Below are positions 1 through 10,098 of a stretch of DNA of 50,548 nt, in pieces; the first letter of the stretch is position 1, and every line of letters begins with the position of its first letter. The position numbers and the translations under genes are program-made. A model generated the notes under the pieces. The model was not told where the DNA came from and ran no database searches. It was given only the letters and a program-made list of their open reading frames with translations. Origin of the DNA: Porogramme epimiltina (lineage: Eukaryota > Basidiomycota > Agaricomycetes > Polyporales > Polyporaceae). The stretch lies in contig FTLJ01000523.1 of assembly GCA_900155495.1 (NCBI GenBank), positions 1 through 50,548 on the forward strand, written 5' to 3'.

Positions 1-3000
1 GTCTCCCCCCGCCCCCGCAGGCACCCCCGCACCCCCGCCCGCGTCAATCCCGCGGCAGGAGGCAGGACGTGTCGTGCGGCGCATAGCCGCCCGCCGCCTT
101 CTCCCTGGCGCCGTCGACCCTGGCGACGCCCTGCCTCCCCTGGTCTCCCCGCCCGGACCACGACGCGCCTGCCGAGAGAGCGACACGCTCGGCCGCTGTG
201 CGCCCGCCGCACCCGCCGACTCCCCTGCCGCCGCTGCCCGCTTCCATTTGCGCGGTCGCCCGCGGCGGGTGCGCCGCGCGCAGAATTATTTGGCGGCGGC
301 CAGGTGGGCCTCCCGCCCTTAAGCATGGGCATCCGGCCCTGCACGCGCCCCCGTCGGCCCCGACTCCCCGACGCGGGCGCCCCGCTCCCGCCTTCGGCGA
401 CGGGCGAGCGCCGGGCGCGACGCGGTCGACATTGGTGCGTGAACAGTGCCGTACTTAATTATCTAACGCTCCCTTCTGGACCGTGGGGGCGCAGGGGGCG
501 CGTCGGCTGGCGGACAGGCCGTTTCAGGTTACCGCCTTCACCATAGGGCGCGCACGGCGGCGCCGCCTCGGTGCGGCCGTGCGCAGCGCCCCGTTGAGCG
601 TGGGCCGCCGCGGGGCGCCCCTAGCGGGTGTCCCGCGGCTTGCGGCGTGGGCCGCACGGGGCGCGGCTCCGTCTCTGGGAGCCTGGCCCGCAGGGTGCAC
701 CGTGGGCGGGCGTCGGGCATGCGTAACGCGAAATCGCCACGGTCAAAATTTTCGGGGACGGCGGGGGCGGCGCCGCGGGGTGTCGGGCGTGCCTCCCGCC
801 GCGCCCGCGCCCGCTCGCCGAGTCCCCGCCCCGCCGCGGCTGCGACGCGTTCGTGGCGGCGGGCAGGCGCGGGGGCGCCCTCGGCGGCTACGGGCCCGCC
901 CGAGATTGGTGTGTGGGGAATTAGACGGTGAGTGTTTGCGTGCGTGCGGCGTGCCCGGCCATTCAACGGCCTCCCGCGATGATTTGTTTAACGTTCTCGT
1001 AGCCACCGCCCCGCCCGGGCTCTCTGTGTCGTCCCCCTCCGTCGTCTGGCCGTCAGTTAGGGTGCGTGGTTCGCGGCCGCACGTCACCTTTTTGTATTCA
1101 CGCGTGCGTTCGCCAGCTTCCCAGCGCACCGTTGTGGCGGCCCCACCGATAATTTCCGTCGGTGTGCAGGAGCTCGGGCGAGAATGGCGCCCGGCGAACC
1201 GCCCGCGCACACGAACGCTCCCGCCGCGATGTCCGTCTCCTGGCGTGCGGAGCCGTCCGTCGCGCTGCCTATTGTTGATGGGGCTAGCGGCGGCGGTGTG
1301 CGCACGACCCCGGCCCCGGCGCAGTGACGGGACGGGCAGCGGGGTGGGTGACACCTCCGGCCGCGTGCGAGTGCGCGGGTCCCACGCCCGGCGGGATCAT
1401 TGTTCACCCCGACGCGGGCGGAGAATGGACGCGGGGTGGGGGGAAGCAGGCTGGGGGCGCGTCCGACTCTTCCGTTCATTTTCGTGCGGGGCTGGCGCGG
1501 CCCATGGCGCGGCGGCGCACGTCGTGCCATTGCGGGGGAGAGTGAGAGTGCTATTTACTTACCCCTCGCCCGCCTTCCTTGCCGCCGTGGCACCCCCCAC
1601 CCTCCTCCATTCTGCAGCCCACCCGCGCCGTCCGTTACGACAGCCCGCAGCGCCCACAACGTCCGGGCCCATTTTCACGCCGAGACGCTGGCGTCACAGG
1701 CACCCTTCTGCTGCTCTGGCGGCGACCTATGGTGTCGGTAGCATTCATGCTCCCGGTGAGTGCGTCCACCCTCCCCGCCTGTCTGCGTAAATGCTCCACG
1801 CAGATCGCCCCCAGCCCGACACGGATGGCGCCGTTACCAAGATTCCACGCGGGCCCCGGTTCAGGCCGCCTGGGGGGGCTAATTCGCCCGTTCCCCTGGC
1901 CGCGAAAGTCGTTCGCGTATAGCGTGCGGGTGATTACCTCGCACCCCGCCTCCCGCCTGCAGCCCCGGGTTCCACAGATTCATCGTCGATCTTATCGCGC
2001 GAGCACGAAGGTTCATTTGGACCATTTCATACCGAAGACCCTTACGGCTCACGTACGTTCTCCCGCTCATGCTCCGGGCACCTTCCAGCCGCACCCAATT
2101 GTGGTCGCCGGCGCATCCTCGCGCACCGCGCCCTCCACGTGAGCCCCCAGCTCGGAACGCCGTCCCGCCACCGGCGAGTGTGTGTGCAGTGTGTGCCCAA
2201 GCCCCCGTGCGGTCGCCGCCCGCCCTGCCCGCTCGCCACCGCTGGCCCGCGCCGGGCGAGGGCGAGGGCGCGTTCGGCGGTCGCGCAACGCCCGGCCTGC
2301 AGCCACGCAGGACGCTTCCTGGACCGCCCAGGGACACCCAAGCCGCCGCTCCCACGCGCCCGCTTCCTGCGCCGCGCACGTTGAAATTTTTTCTTGCGTT
2401 GTGCGACTTCGCGCCCCGCCACCGTGACCGCCCAGGCGCGGAAGGCCCCAGTGCCACCGGCCACCCGCGGGTGCGCACTCACTCACACGCACACAGGCAG
2501 GTGGGTAGGTAGGTGGGTAGGGCGTCCTCGGCGCAGCAGAGGCTGGTCCGAGGCTGGCCGCCGCGGGAGCCCCGGCGGAGCCCCCTTATCGGCGGAGCTT
2601 CCGAGCAGGGCGGATAGAGTTCGATGGGCTGGTCACAGCTGCAGGCTGCAGCAGCAGCAGCGCCCGCGGCCGGGGAGTTCCCAGCCCCCCGTCTCCAGTC
2701 TTCATTCCCCAGCTCCCAGTCCCCAATGCGTTCCCAGTCCCCGGTTCGCACCGCCAGGCCGGCGCCGCAGGCGCGAGTCACAGGCTCGCCGCTCGCAGGC
2801 TGCAGCCTCTCTCTCTGTTCAGTTCACCCAGTGTCCACCGCTCGCCGCTCGGGCTTCCAGCCTCTTCCCCCGGGCCCCCAGCGGCGGCAGGCCCCTCCGG
2901 CGCCGGTGCGGGCGTGTGCACGCCCCGCGATGGCCCGCGGAGCCCTCCAGCTCGCGTCCAAAACTCAAGCTGACGGGCGCGGACACACTGCGCCACCCCC

Positions 3001-4051
3001 ACACGCATTCAGTGTCCACTGCCGCCGGGCGTCCGCGCCTGCGCCGCGGCGACCCGGCGGGCGCGGCGGGCGGGCGCCTCCGCTTCAAGCTCCAAGCTCC
3101 AAGCCTCAAGGGCAGCCGCCCGGGCGTGGGCGGGGACGGCGAGTTGGCGGTGGGCCGGCGCGAGGCGCGCTGGATTGGCTCGCCGCGGCCGCTGCGATTG
3201 GCCCGCGCCCTCCGGGTTCTCGAAGCCCGAGACGCGGCGCTGCCAATTATACCTCCCTTGCGCGCCGACGCCCGGGCGTCGCCGGGCGTTCGAGCCCGCG
3301 CCCCTGCAGACGGCCAGAACGCTACGCTAGAAGGCGCGAAGGCGCGAAGGGCAGAAGGCGGAAGGCCGGGATTGGGGTCCGGGAGGGAGCGCGCGCGCGC
3401 GAGGGGCGCGCACTGCATCCGACGCGGGGTTCGCCTGCCGCGCGCTGGGGCACGGGCACGGGCGCGGGTCCGGTGGGCGAGGGCGAGGGTGAGGACGCAG
3501 GCGAAGGCGAAGGCGAGGGCGGGGGACGCGCGCCGCGGGACGGGGGTGGCGAGCGTGGTCGGTGCTTACGTCCACGGAGGGATCTATATCGATCAGAAGG
3601 GGCCCCCCGCTGTCCCCCAGGACGGGATCCTGCCGCGAGCGCAGCGGATGCGGGTGCCGTGCGCCGCGTTCGCGCCGCGCCTGCGAGCTTCCCTCGCCCA
3701 AGTAATCTATAGTGCGGATGGCGTGGGACGGAAGCTCTGCCTGGGGCCGCGCCCCCTCCCCCCCAGGCTAACCTTAAGGGCACGAGGGGCCCCTGCTAGA
3801 CAACGCCGTTGCCGTGTATGAGGACGCCATCGAGCGGACGATGTTTGAGAAGCATCGAAGCGGTATTTTGAGGCCCCAAACAATGAAACGGTTCCCTGCT
3901 GCTTTCATGATTGACCTTCGCCACGCCTTGGCCTAGTCTTGAATGTCGCCGGGCCCCCGAAACTTACGGGGAAATAATAGTGTTAGATAGCAGCTAGTAA
4001 AGCTTGAGACAGTCCCCTCACAACAAAAAAAATTCACATATGTCATGAGAA
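1..4051. other. GC-rich gene-free stretch
   Basis: No gene could be supported here. Several long open frames exist on both strands, but they are rich in Arg, Pro, Ala and Gly, lack recognisable domains and look like the by-product of very high GC. Short simple-sequence tracts are visible: a GGTAGGTA-type tract near 2500-2520, repeated CCCAGTCCCC units near 2690-2745, and GAAGGCG/GAGGGC repeats near 3325-3365 and 3480-3530. The right part may include upstream regulatory sequence of the bHLH gene at 4294. Confidence 0.6.
4025..4032 (-). terminator. Pol III terminator of the tRNA-Thr gene
   Basis: Eight consecutive A on the plus strand (T8 on the tRNA strand) lie 19 nt past the tRNA 3' end, the usual form and place of a Pol III termination signal. 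Confidence 0.75.
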
Positions 4052-4124
4052 TTCCCATTAGCCGACTCGAACGACTGACCTCGTCATTACTAGTGACGCG
4101 CTCTACCAACTGAGCTAAACGGGA
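4052..4124 (-). tRNA. tRNA-Thr (anticodon AGT)
   Basis: A 73-nt cloverleaf without intron can be folded on the minus strand. The 7-bp acceptor stem has one G-T wobble. The D arm reads GCTC-AGTTGGTA-GAGC. The anticodon stem is CGTCA/TGACG with loop CTAGTAA, so the anticodon is AGT (Thr). The T arm has loop TTCGAGT, and the discriminator base is A. A run of eight T on the minus strand lies 19 nt downstream and fits an RNA polymerase III terminator. The arms carry the usual internal A and B box sequences. Confidence 0.95.
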
Positions 4125-4293
4125 GTTATGATAGGGGTGAGTAATCTGCACATGGGGTGCTTATCACATGCGAGGATCGGAGCGCCCCCGAAACGCTGCG
4201 GCAAATCGCTTCGGCCCCTTCAGCACGCTTTCCTTCCGACTCGCTTCCACCCCTGCTGCTCATTTTCGGATCCCGGCGGGCGGCGAGAACCCC

Positions 4294-6481
4294 ATGCACC
4301 CCTTCTACCCCCAGGACTCTGGCCCACGCGACGGAGGCGACATCTTCAACGGCAATGCGCCCTCGAGCTCCCAGCCCCAGCAGCAGCTCAGCTTCTCCCA
4401 GCAGCAGCTCGGCAACCTCCAACAGCAGGTCAGCATGGAGATGTTGGAGAACCTACTCGCGATGCAGGACCCCGCGGCCCAGGGAGGAGGGCACCAGGGG
4501 CACGGGCAGTCGTCGGCAACTCCCCAGGCGTTGCTGGAACACCAGCTGAGGCTGAACCAGTTACAGCAGCTTCAGCAGTTGCAGAACCAAATCTTCCAAC
4601 AACAGGTACGTCCTTTCTCCGTGTCACCGGACTTGGCGGGAGGTGAAGGAGTTGGGGAGGTGGTTCTTCGATCCAATTCTCGTGATTCTGACCGCGGGCT
4701 CCTCCTATCAGCTTGAACTGCTTAGCGGCCAGACCTCGTTCAGCAACACCCTACCCCCTGTCCTCGACCGGTCCCGCGAGACACCGCAGTTCGGCCTTCC
4801 AACTCCAGGTACGCACAGCCCGCTATCCCCCTCCCGCGCCGTCTAAAACGGACGCAGTCTCGTCCACCGAGCTCCGCGCGACCCAAAACACAGACTTCGT
4901 CTCCCCCATGCTCCTCCACTCCAGCGGCAGCGGCATGGGCGCGATGGTGCAAAACCCAGGCATGCTGCCCGGCTTCATACCCCAGATACCCCACCACCAC
5001 ATGCTCCCCGCCGCGCCGCACTCGGCGCCCGCGAACCTCGTCTTCCAGAGCCCCGGCTTCCCGCTCCCGTCCCCCGGCGAGCTCGACCTCAGCGAGCTCC
5101 CGCCGATCTCGAGCCCGATGCTCGACGCGTACGGCGCCTCGGGCGGCGGCGGCGGCGGCGCTGGAGGCCTCCCTCAGCCCGGGCCCTCGTCGCAGCCCCC
5201 CGCCGGCCGGATGCGCAGCGCGACGTCCGCGAAGCGGCCGAACACCTCGTCCAGCGGCGACGAGTCGAGCGCGACGAGCCGCCCCGCGCGCAAGCGGCCC
5301 TCGCCCGCAGAACGAGCCGCCGCAGCAGCAGCCGCGGGAGGCGGCGGGGCGTTCGGTGGGAAGAAGCCAAGTATGCGCGCGACGCGCTCCGCGACGTCGA
5401 CGCCGCTCTTCCCGCCGACCGTGCCGTCGTCGATGCGCCTGAGCCCCGCAGGCCACGGGCCCCGCGGCAGCAGCGGCGTGCTGAACTTTGGGGACGTGCC
5501 CGGGGACACGCCCTCGCCCGTCGACCCGCCGATGCCGCCGCCCGCGCACCCGCCGATGGAGGCGCCGCCGCGCACGATCTCCGCGCCGTCCGCGTCGCCG
5601 TCGCCGCCGCTGCCCACGAGCCCGACGTCGCCCGTGGTGCTGGGGGGCGGGCAGCAGCAGCTGCAGCAGTCGAGCCACCTCACGCCCGTCACGCCGTCGA
5701 CGATCCTCAACCTGGGGCGGTTAGCGGCGCCGGGGGCGGTGGGGGTGTCTGGCGGGATGGCGAAGGCCAAGGAGGGACGGCCGGCGACGAGGTCGAGCAC
5801 CGGGACGTCGTCAAAAGGGAAGGCGGGCGAGAAGGTTGCGGGCAACCCGCTCATCAGCCCGGCTCTCAAGCCGATCCGTCCAGGTCAGTTGCCCCGCCTG
5901 CGTTCTGCGCCGCCCGCTGACCGTGCAATTTTTTTATTTGGGTCGACACAGCCGGGAACGCAGTGCTGACGCCCGCGTCCGCGTCGCCAAGCTCGCCGTT
6001 CATGCCGCCGCAGGTGCGCAAGTCGTCGCACAAGGCGGCGGAGCAAAAGCGGCGCGACTCGCTCAAGACGTCGTTCGACGACCTGCGGCTGCTGCTCCCG
6101 CCGATCCCGCTGCCCTCGGACGAGGGCTTCCCCGACGAGCCGATCCTGCCGGGCGCGATGCCGCCGCGCGGCCCGCCCAAGGGCAGCGCGGACGGGCCGA
6201 ACCGCGGCGTGAGCAAGCTGCAGCTGCTCAGGTGCGGGAACGAGTTCATCAAGGTGCTCAAGGGGCGCATTGATCGCCGGGACGACGAGATCGAGCGGCT
6301 GCGCAGGGAGGTGCAGCGCTTGCGTCTGGTTAGTGGGGACGACGGGGCGGTGGAGGGCGAGGAGCCGGTCGACCTGGCGAAGGACTTGGATTTGTGCGAG
6401 TTGAACATGAGCATGTTCGGCCGCGCGATGCGCATCGGGTCGATCGCGGAGGGCGACCTGGAGGACGAGGGCGACGCGTAG
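4294..6481 (+). CDS. bHLH transcription factor
   Basis: Four exons: 4294-4605, 4712-4808, 4894-5883 and 5952-6481, giving 642 residues with consistent phases. The first 110 residues are Gln-rich (many QQQ runs). The middle third is Pro/Ser/Ala-rich and disordered. A basic helix-loop-helix starts near residue 487: the basic part reads SSHKAAEQKRRDSLK, helix 1 is FDDLRLLLP, then an unusually long Pro/Gly-rich loop of about 40 residues, and helix 2 is VSKLQLLRCGNEFIKVLKGR followed by a short coiled coil (DDEIERLRREVQRLR). The H..AE.KRR pattern is that of proteins binding E-box DNA as dimers in the nucleus. The target genes cannot be told from sequence. The start was chosen as the first ATG giving the Q-rich N-terminus; an upstream in-frame ATG at 4168 is possible but would lie only 44 bp from the tRNA. 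Confidence 0.88.
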
Positions 6482-7107
6482 CGCCTCCTTGCGGGGGTCT
6501 CTGGGAGGACATACGGGCGGCGGGTGTCTGGGCGGTTTTTTTTTCTTTCGTGCTGATTTTAGAGGGGCTTTTTAGATGTAGAAGTCGTATTAAAGAGACG
6601 TGCTGTATCAATTCGAATATATGCTGCGAGCTGTATTATGCGCGGTGCTCCCGTTCATTTTTTTGCCTGCCCCCTCCGGCGCGGTGAGCCTGCTGTGCCA
6701 GACGCAGTGATGACTGCTTGTATGCGGCGCGCGCGGCCGAGCGGTGGGCTCCTGTCGGGGTGCACGCATGGCGCACGGCGGCGATGCGGAAGGAAACGAC
6801 GCGGGGGCGGAGGTGGACGGGCGATCATCCCAGCAAACACGCGATCACGATCTCGTCGCACGCAGATCCTCGGTGCCTGCCACGTGTCGCTTCCCCTCCC
6901 TCAACCCACCCAACCGCGTGCCTGGCCCACAATTGTTTACACGCCCGTGACCGGCGCCTGTTGCCCCGCCGCCCACGCGCCACTCTCGGGGTCGGGCGCA
7001 CCGACGGCGGACGACGTGTGCGGCGCCCACGCTCTTGCCCTCGCTCTCGCTCTCTCCCTCCCTTCGCTCCTATCCGCCCGCCCGCCCCCCAGCCCGTCTG
7101 AGCAGCC
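6482..7107. other. Intergenic spacer
   Basis: Between the bHLH gene and the small membrane protein gene. A T-rich run near 6535-6560 probably belongs to the 3' UTR of the bHLH gene. The part before 7108 is pyrimidine-rich (CTCGCTCTCGCTCTC near 7038-7060), as is common just upstream of fungal transcription starts. No gene was seen. Confidence 0.5.
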
Positions 7108-8007
7108 ATGTCGCAGGCCGTATCCGTGAGACACCCGTTGTGAGTGCCCGGCTCTCTGGACACGCAGGACGCGACGGCCCGCTTATCGCTCCGCCGCGAC
7201 AGCTCCATTATATTCCTCCTGCACGTCGCGCTCGACGTGCCGATGGCGATCCAGGGCCTCTGGTCGCCCGCGGGCCTGCCGTTCCTGCAGATGAACAACA
7301 CCGCGCTCGTGTTCATCAAGGTGCGCTGCCCCGGGCCCCCCGCCGTCCTTCTGTGTGTGCCGCACGGTGCTGATAGACACCCGCACACACCGCACACCAC
7401 ACACGGCCCGCGTCGCGGACCTCTACCCCTCCACCCCGGCAGCTGTACGCGTCGCTCGTCGCAGGCACGTGCGTCATGTCGCTCCTGTGCTTCAGCCTCC
7501 CCGGTGAGTCCCCCCTCCGTCTCGCCCACCCGGCGCCGACTGACGGACCGCCCGTTTCGCAGAGTTCCTCCCCGGCAAGCGCGCGCTCGCGATCGCGCTC
7601 TGCATCTACCACGCGACGGTGTCGACGGTGCTGTTCAACGCGCCGCGCTTCATCCCGCACACGTTCGGCCCGCTCGCGGAGTCGTGAGTCCGCCCCTTCT
7701 CTTCGCGCCCCCTTCTTATTACCCCCCTTGCCGCCTTCCCTCTTCCCTTCCCTCTTTCCATTCGCCACCTTCCGCTCCTTCCACGCCCCTTCCTTCGCGC
7801 CCTTTGCCTTCGCGTTCCCCGCCTCCCCCGCCTCCTGCGCTCGGTCCGTGCGGTGCTGACACGAGCGCGCAACTGCACAGGTGGCGCGCGACGCCCGAGG
7901 TCGTCTGGGGGACGCTGCACGGCGTGCTCGGGCTCGCGTTCGCGGTCTGGTGGCAGCTCACGGTGCACATCGCCGCCGCGTTCTCGGGCAAGATGCGCAC
8001 GGCGTAA
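7108..8007 (+). CDS. Small four-helix membrane protein, unknown function
   Basis: Five exons: 7108-7125, 7168-7320, 7443-7503, 7563-7683 and 7881-8007, summing to 480 nt and 159 residues in frame. After a short polar N-terminus there are four hydrophobic segments: around IIFLLHVALDVPMAI, LVAGTCVMSLLCFSLP, ALAIALCIYHATVSTVLF and GTLHGVLGLAFAVWW. The protein is therefore probably multi-pass with both ends on the same side. I do not recognise a named family. It reads like a conserved fungal protein because each splice junction keeps the frame and the hydrophobic pattern. The first exon codes for only six residues and depends on an intron of 42 nt, which is at the lower limit for such introns, so the N-terminus is the least certain part. 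Confidence 0.72.
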
Positions 8008-10098
8008 ACGGCGTCCCCGCGCCTCCCCGCCCTCGCCCTGGCGCGTTGGTTTTCAGCGGCCGCCCCGCGCGCCCGTCCCGCGTGTACGAATGCATGCGTC
8101 CGTGGATCGTGTAATTCCTTCCGACTTTGAATGATGTTTGTACCGGGGCGTTGGAATGATAGCGGCTTTTGCTGGAGGAATGTGGTGCTCCTTCCCACTC
8201 GTGGTGGCCAAGAAGCGATGGGTTCGTCGTCTCAGATGGCGTCTGAGGCCCTGAGCGGTCTCATGCCCCGCGTGCCCCGGGACACCCCCGTCCGCGGAAG
8301 TCAGCCAGCCCACACGCCGACTCGCGTGCCGCGGTAAAGTGGCTACCGGTCTGCTCTGCTCTCTTACTCGGCAACGGACCCACGCCGCCCGCCGTTCTCT
8401 CGCAGCCGCAGTGGGACGGAGGAAGAGCTACCACGCCTTCCCCGGGGCCTCCATTATACTCCCCCACCAGCCCGCGCCGCCCCGGGCATCCCTCACCCCC
8501 CGTTGCCTCTCCCCAGCCACCGCCGAGCCGCGCGGACCCCGTAGAACAAGATAACAAGAGAACAAGAAGCCGCTCCGACGCGGAAGAGGCGTTCCCTTTG
8601 AACGAGCCACTCCGCCAGCGCCCCCGGAGCCCGGACGGCGCGGGCGCCTCTTGCGGTGAGCTAGAACAGCCCTTGTCCGCTTTCGTGCGGAGCGAAGCGA
8701 GAAGCCTGCCTCCCCCTGCTGCGCCAGCCAATATTATCAGCCCTTCCCCCCCCTCCGCTCCGTCTGATGTATGCTTATGAGCGCGCCTCCGTTTGAGCCG
8801 CGGACTCGTCGGGGAGCGGGCGTGTGGGTCGGTGCTAGGGCCCTGGACGCGCCGCCCCCCGTCGGCCTTCTCCGGGCGCGGCGCTGCCCACGGTGGGCAG
8901 GTGTGGCGGGCCGGCGGGGAGGGGGCGATGGAGGGCGCCGTCGCGCTGGGTGTATGCGCACGTCTGTGTGGCGTGCGCCCGGCCGTCCGTCCGCTAATCC
9001 GGGGCAGACACACGTCGCGCCGCCCGCCACATCGGCCCAGTCCGGCGATGTGCGATGTGGCCCCTGCCTCGGGGTGCCTCGAGGCTGCGCCAGGTGTTTG
9101 GATAAAATGGACGCGTCGGTGGGTGGGCTGGTGGACGTCCGACGTCTTGTCGAGCGGGACGTCAGCGCTCAGCGCCCAGCGGCCATAATGGGCGGCGAAG
9201 CGGACGTGACCGCGGGGGAGGGAGGGGCGGCGCCCGGAATAAGGTTGGGGATGTGTCCGTGATCCTGCCAGTCGGAGTCACTTTAGACGGGGGGAGTGGC
9301 AGCCCTCGGTCTCCGGAAAAAAGACCGCTGTCCGCTGCGTCCGTCCTTCTGCTGATATATGCCACCCACGAAACAGACCCTGCGCTTCCCGCCGTGTCAG
9401 GAGAACCCGGCGGCCTGATTTTCTGCAAATTCTCATTAAACCCTGCGGTGACGGGTGGGCGGGGCGAACGTGCGCCCCCCACCTCGCCCCACCCCACCCC
9501 ACCCTACCGCACGCCGCACGCCGTCCACAGCGGGCACTTCTGGCCTTCCGCCCGTCAGGAAGCGTGCTTCCTGCCGGCGGTTTCAACCACAGAAGTTGCC
9601 GGATCTGGACAGCACCCCCCCCCGCCTTCTGGAATGAGAATGCATCGGTTTACCCGGGTCAGAGATCACACCGTTGGGCCGCCGCGCGCGGAGTTTGCGC
9701 TCGGCAAGGCGGGCGTGGGTGATCCCCCCGTGGATTAGATTGGACTGCCGGTGGGACGCGGTTAATGATCTTAGTTGCGGTTTTTGTAGGGTACGTAACG
9801 TGTACGTCGGGCCCCGTAAGGGAGCCCCCCGGGACATCTATGGAAGAGAGGTAAGGAGACACAAGTGCACTACAGCGAACGGAACTTTTTACAGAGTCTA
9901 TAGAGGCAGACAACAGGGGAGAGACGAGAGTGAGAGTGAGAGTGAGAGTAGACATTACAACACAGCAGGGGAGGGAAAGGAGAGGAAGGAGATCAGGGAA
10001 CGAGGCGACCATAAACCCCAATGGTAGTAGACAAGTCCGAGAATCCGAGAGAGCCGTGACCCAAAGAGAATACACCCATACTTTGATACCTTTTGCCT
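8008..10098. other. Gene-free stretch of about 2.1 kb
   Basis: No gene could be supported on either strand. Frames present are compositional. It contains the 3' ends of the two convergent neighbours and a perfect (GAGAGT)4 tract at 9926-9949. Confidence 0.5.
9926..9949. repeat. Microsatellite (GAGAGT)4
   Basis: Four perfect copies of GAGAGT, about 150 bp beyond the stop codon of the first MFS gene. Confidence 0.9.

Noticed and set aside
483..1790. 435-codon open frame, plus strand
   Set aside because: Arg/Pro/Ala/Gly-dominated, overlapped by long frames on the other strand, no domain pattern; expected by chance at this GC content.
2394..3821. 475-codon open frame, plus strand
   Set aside because: Same compositional signature as above, low-complexity repeats, no conserved motif.
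8261..9013. 250-codon open frame, minus strand
   Set aside because: Gly/Pro/Arg-rich, no family-like blocks, lies in GC-rich spacer.
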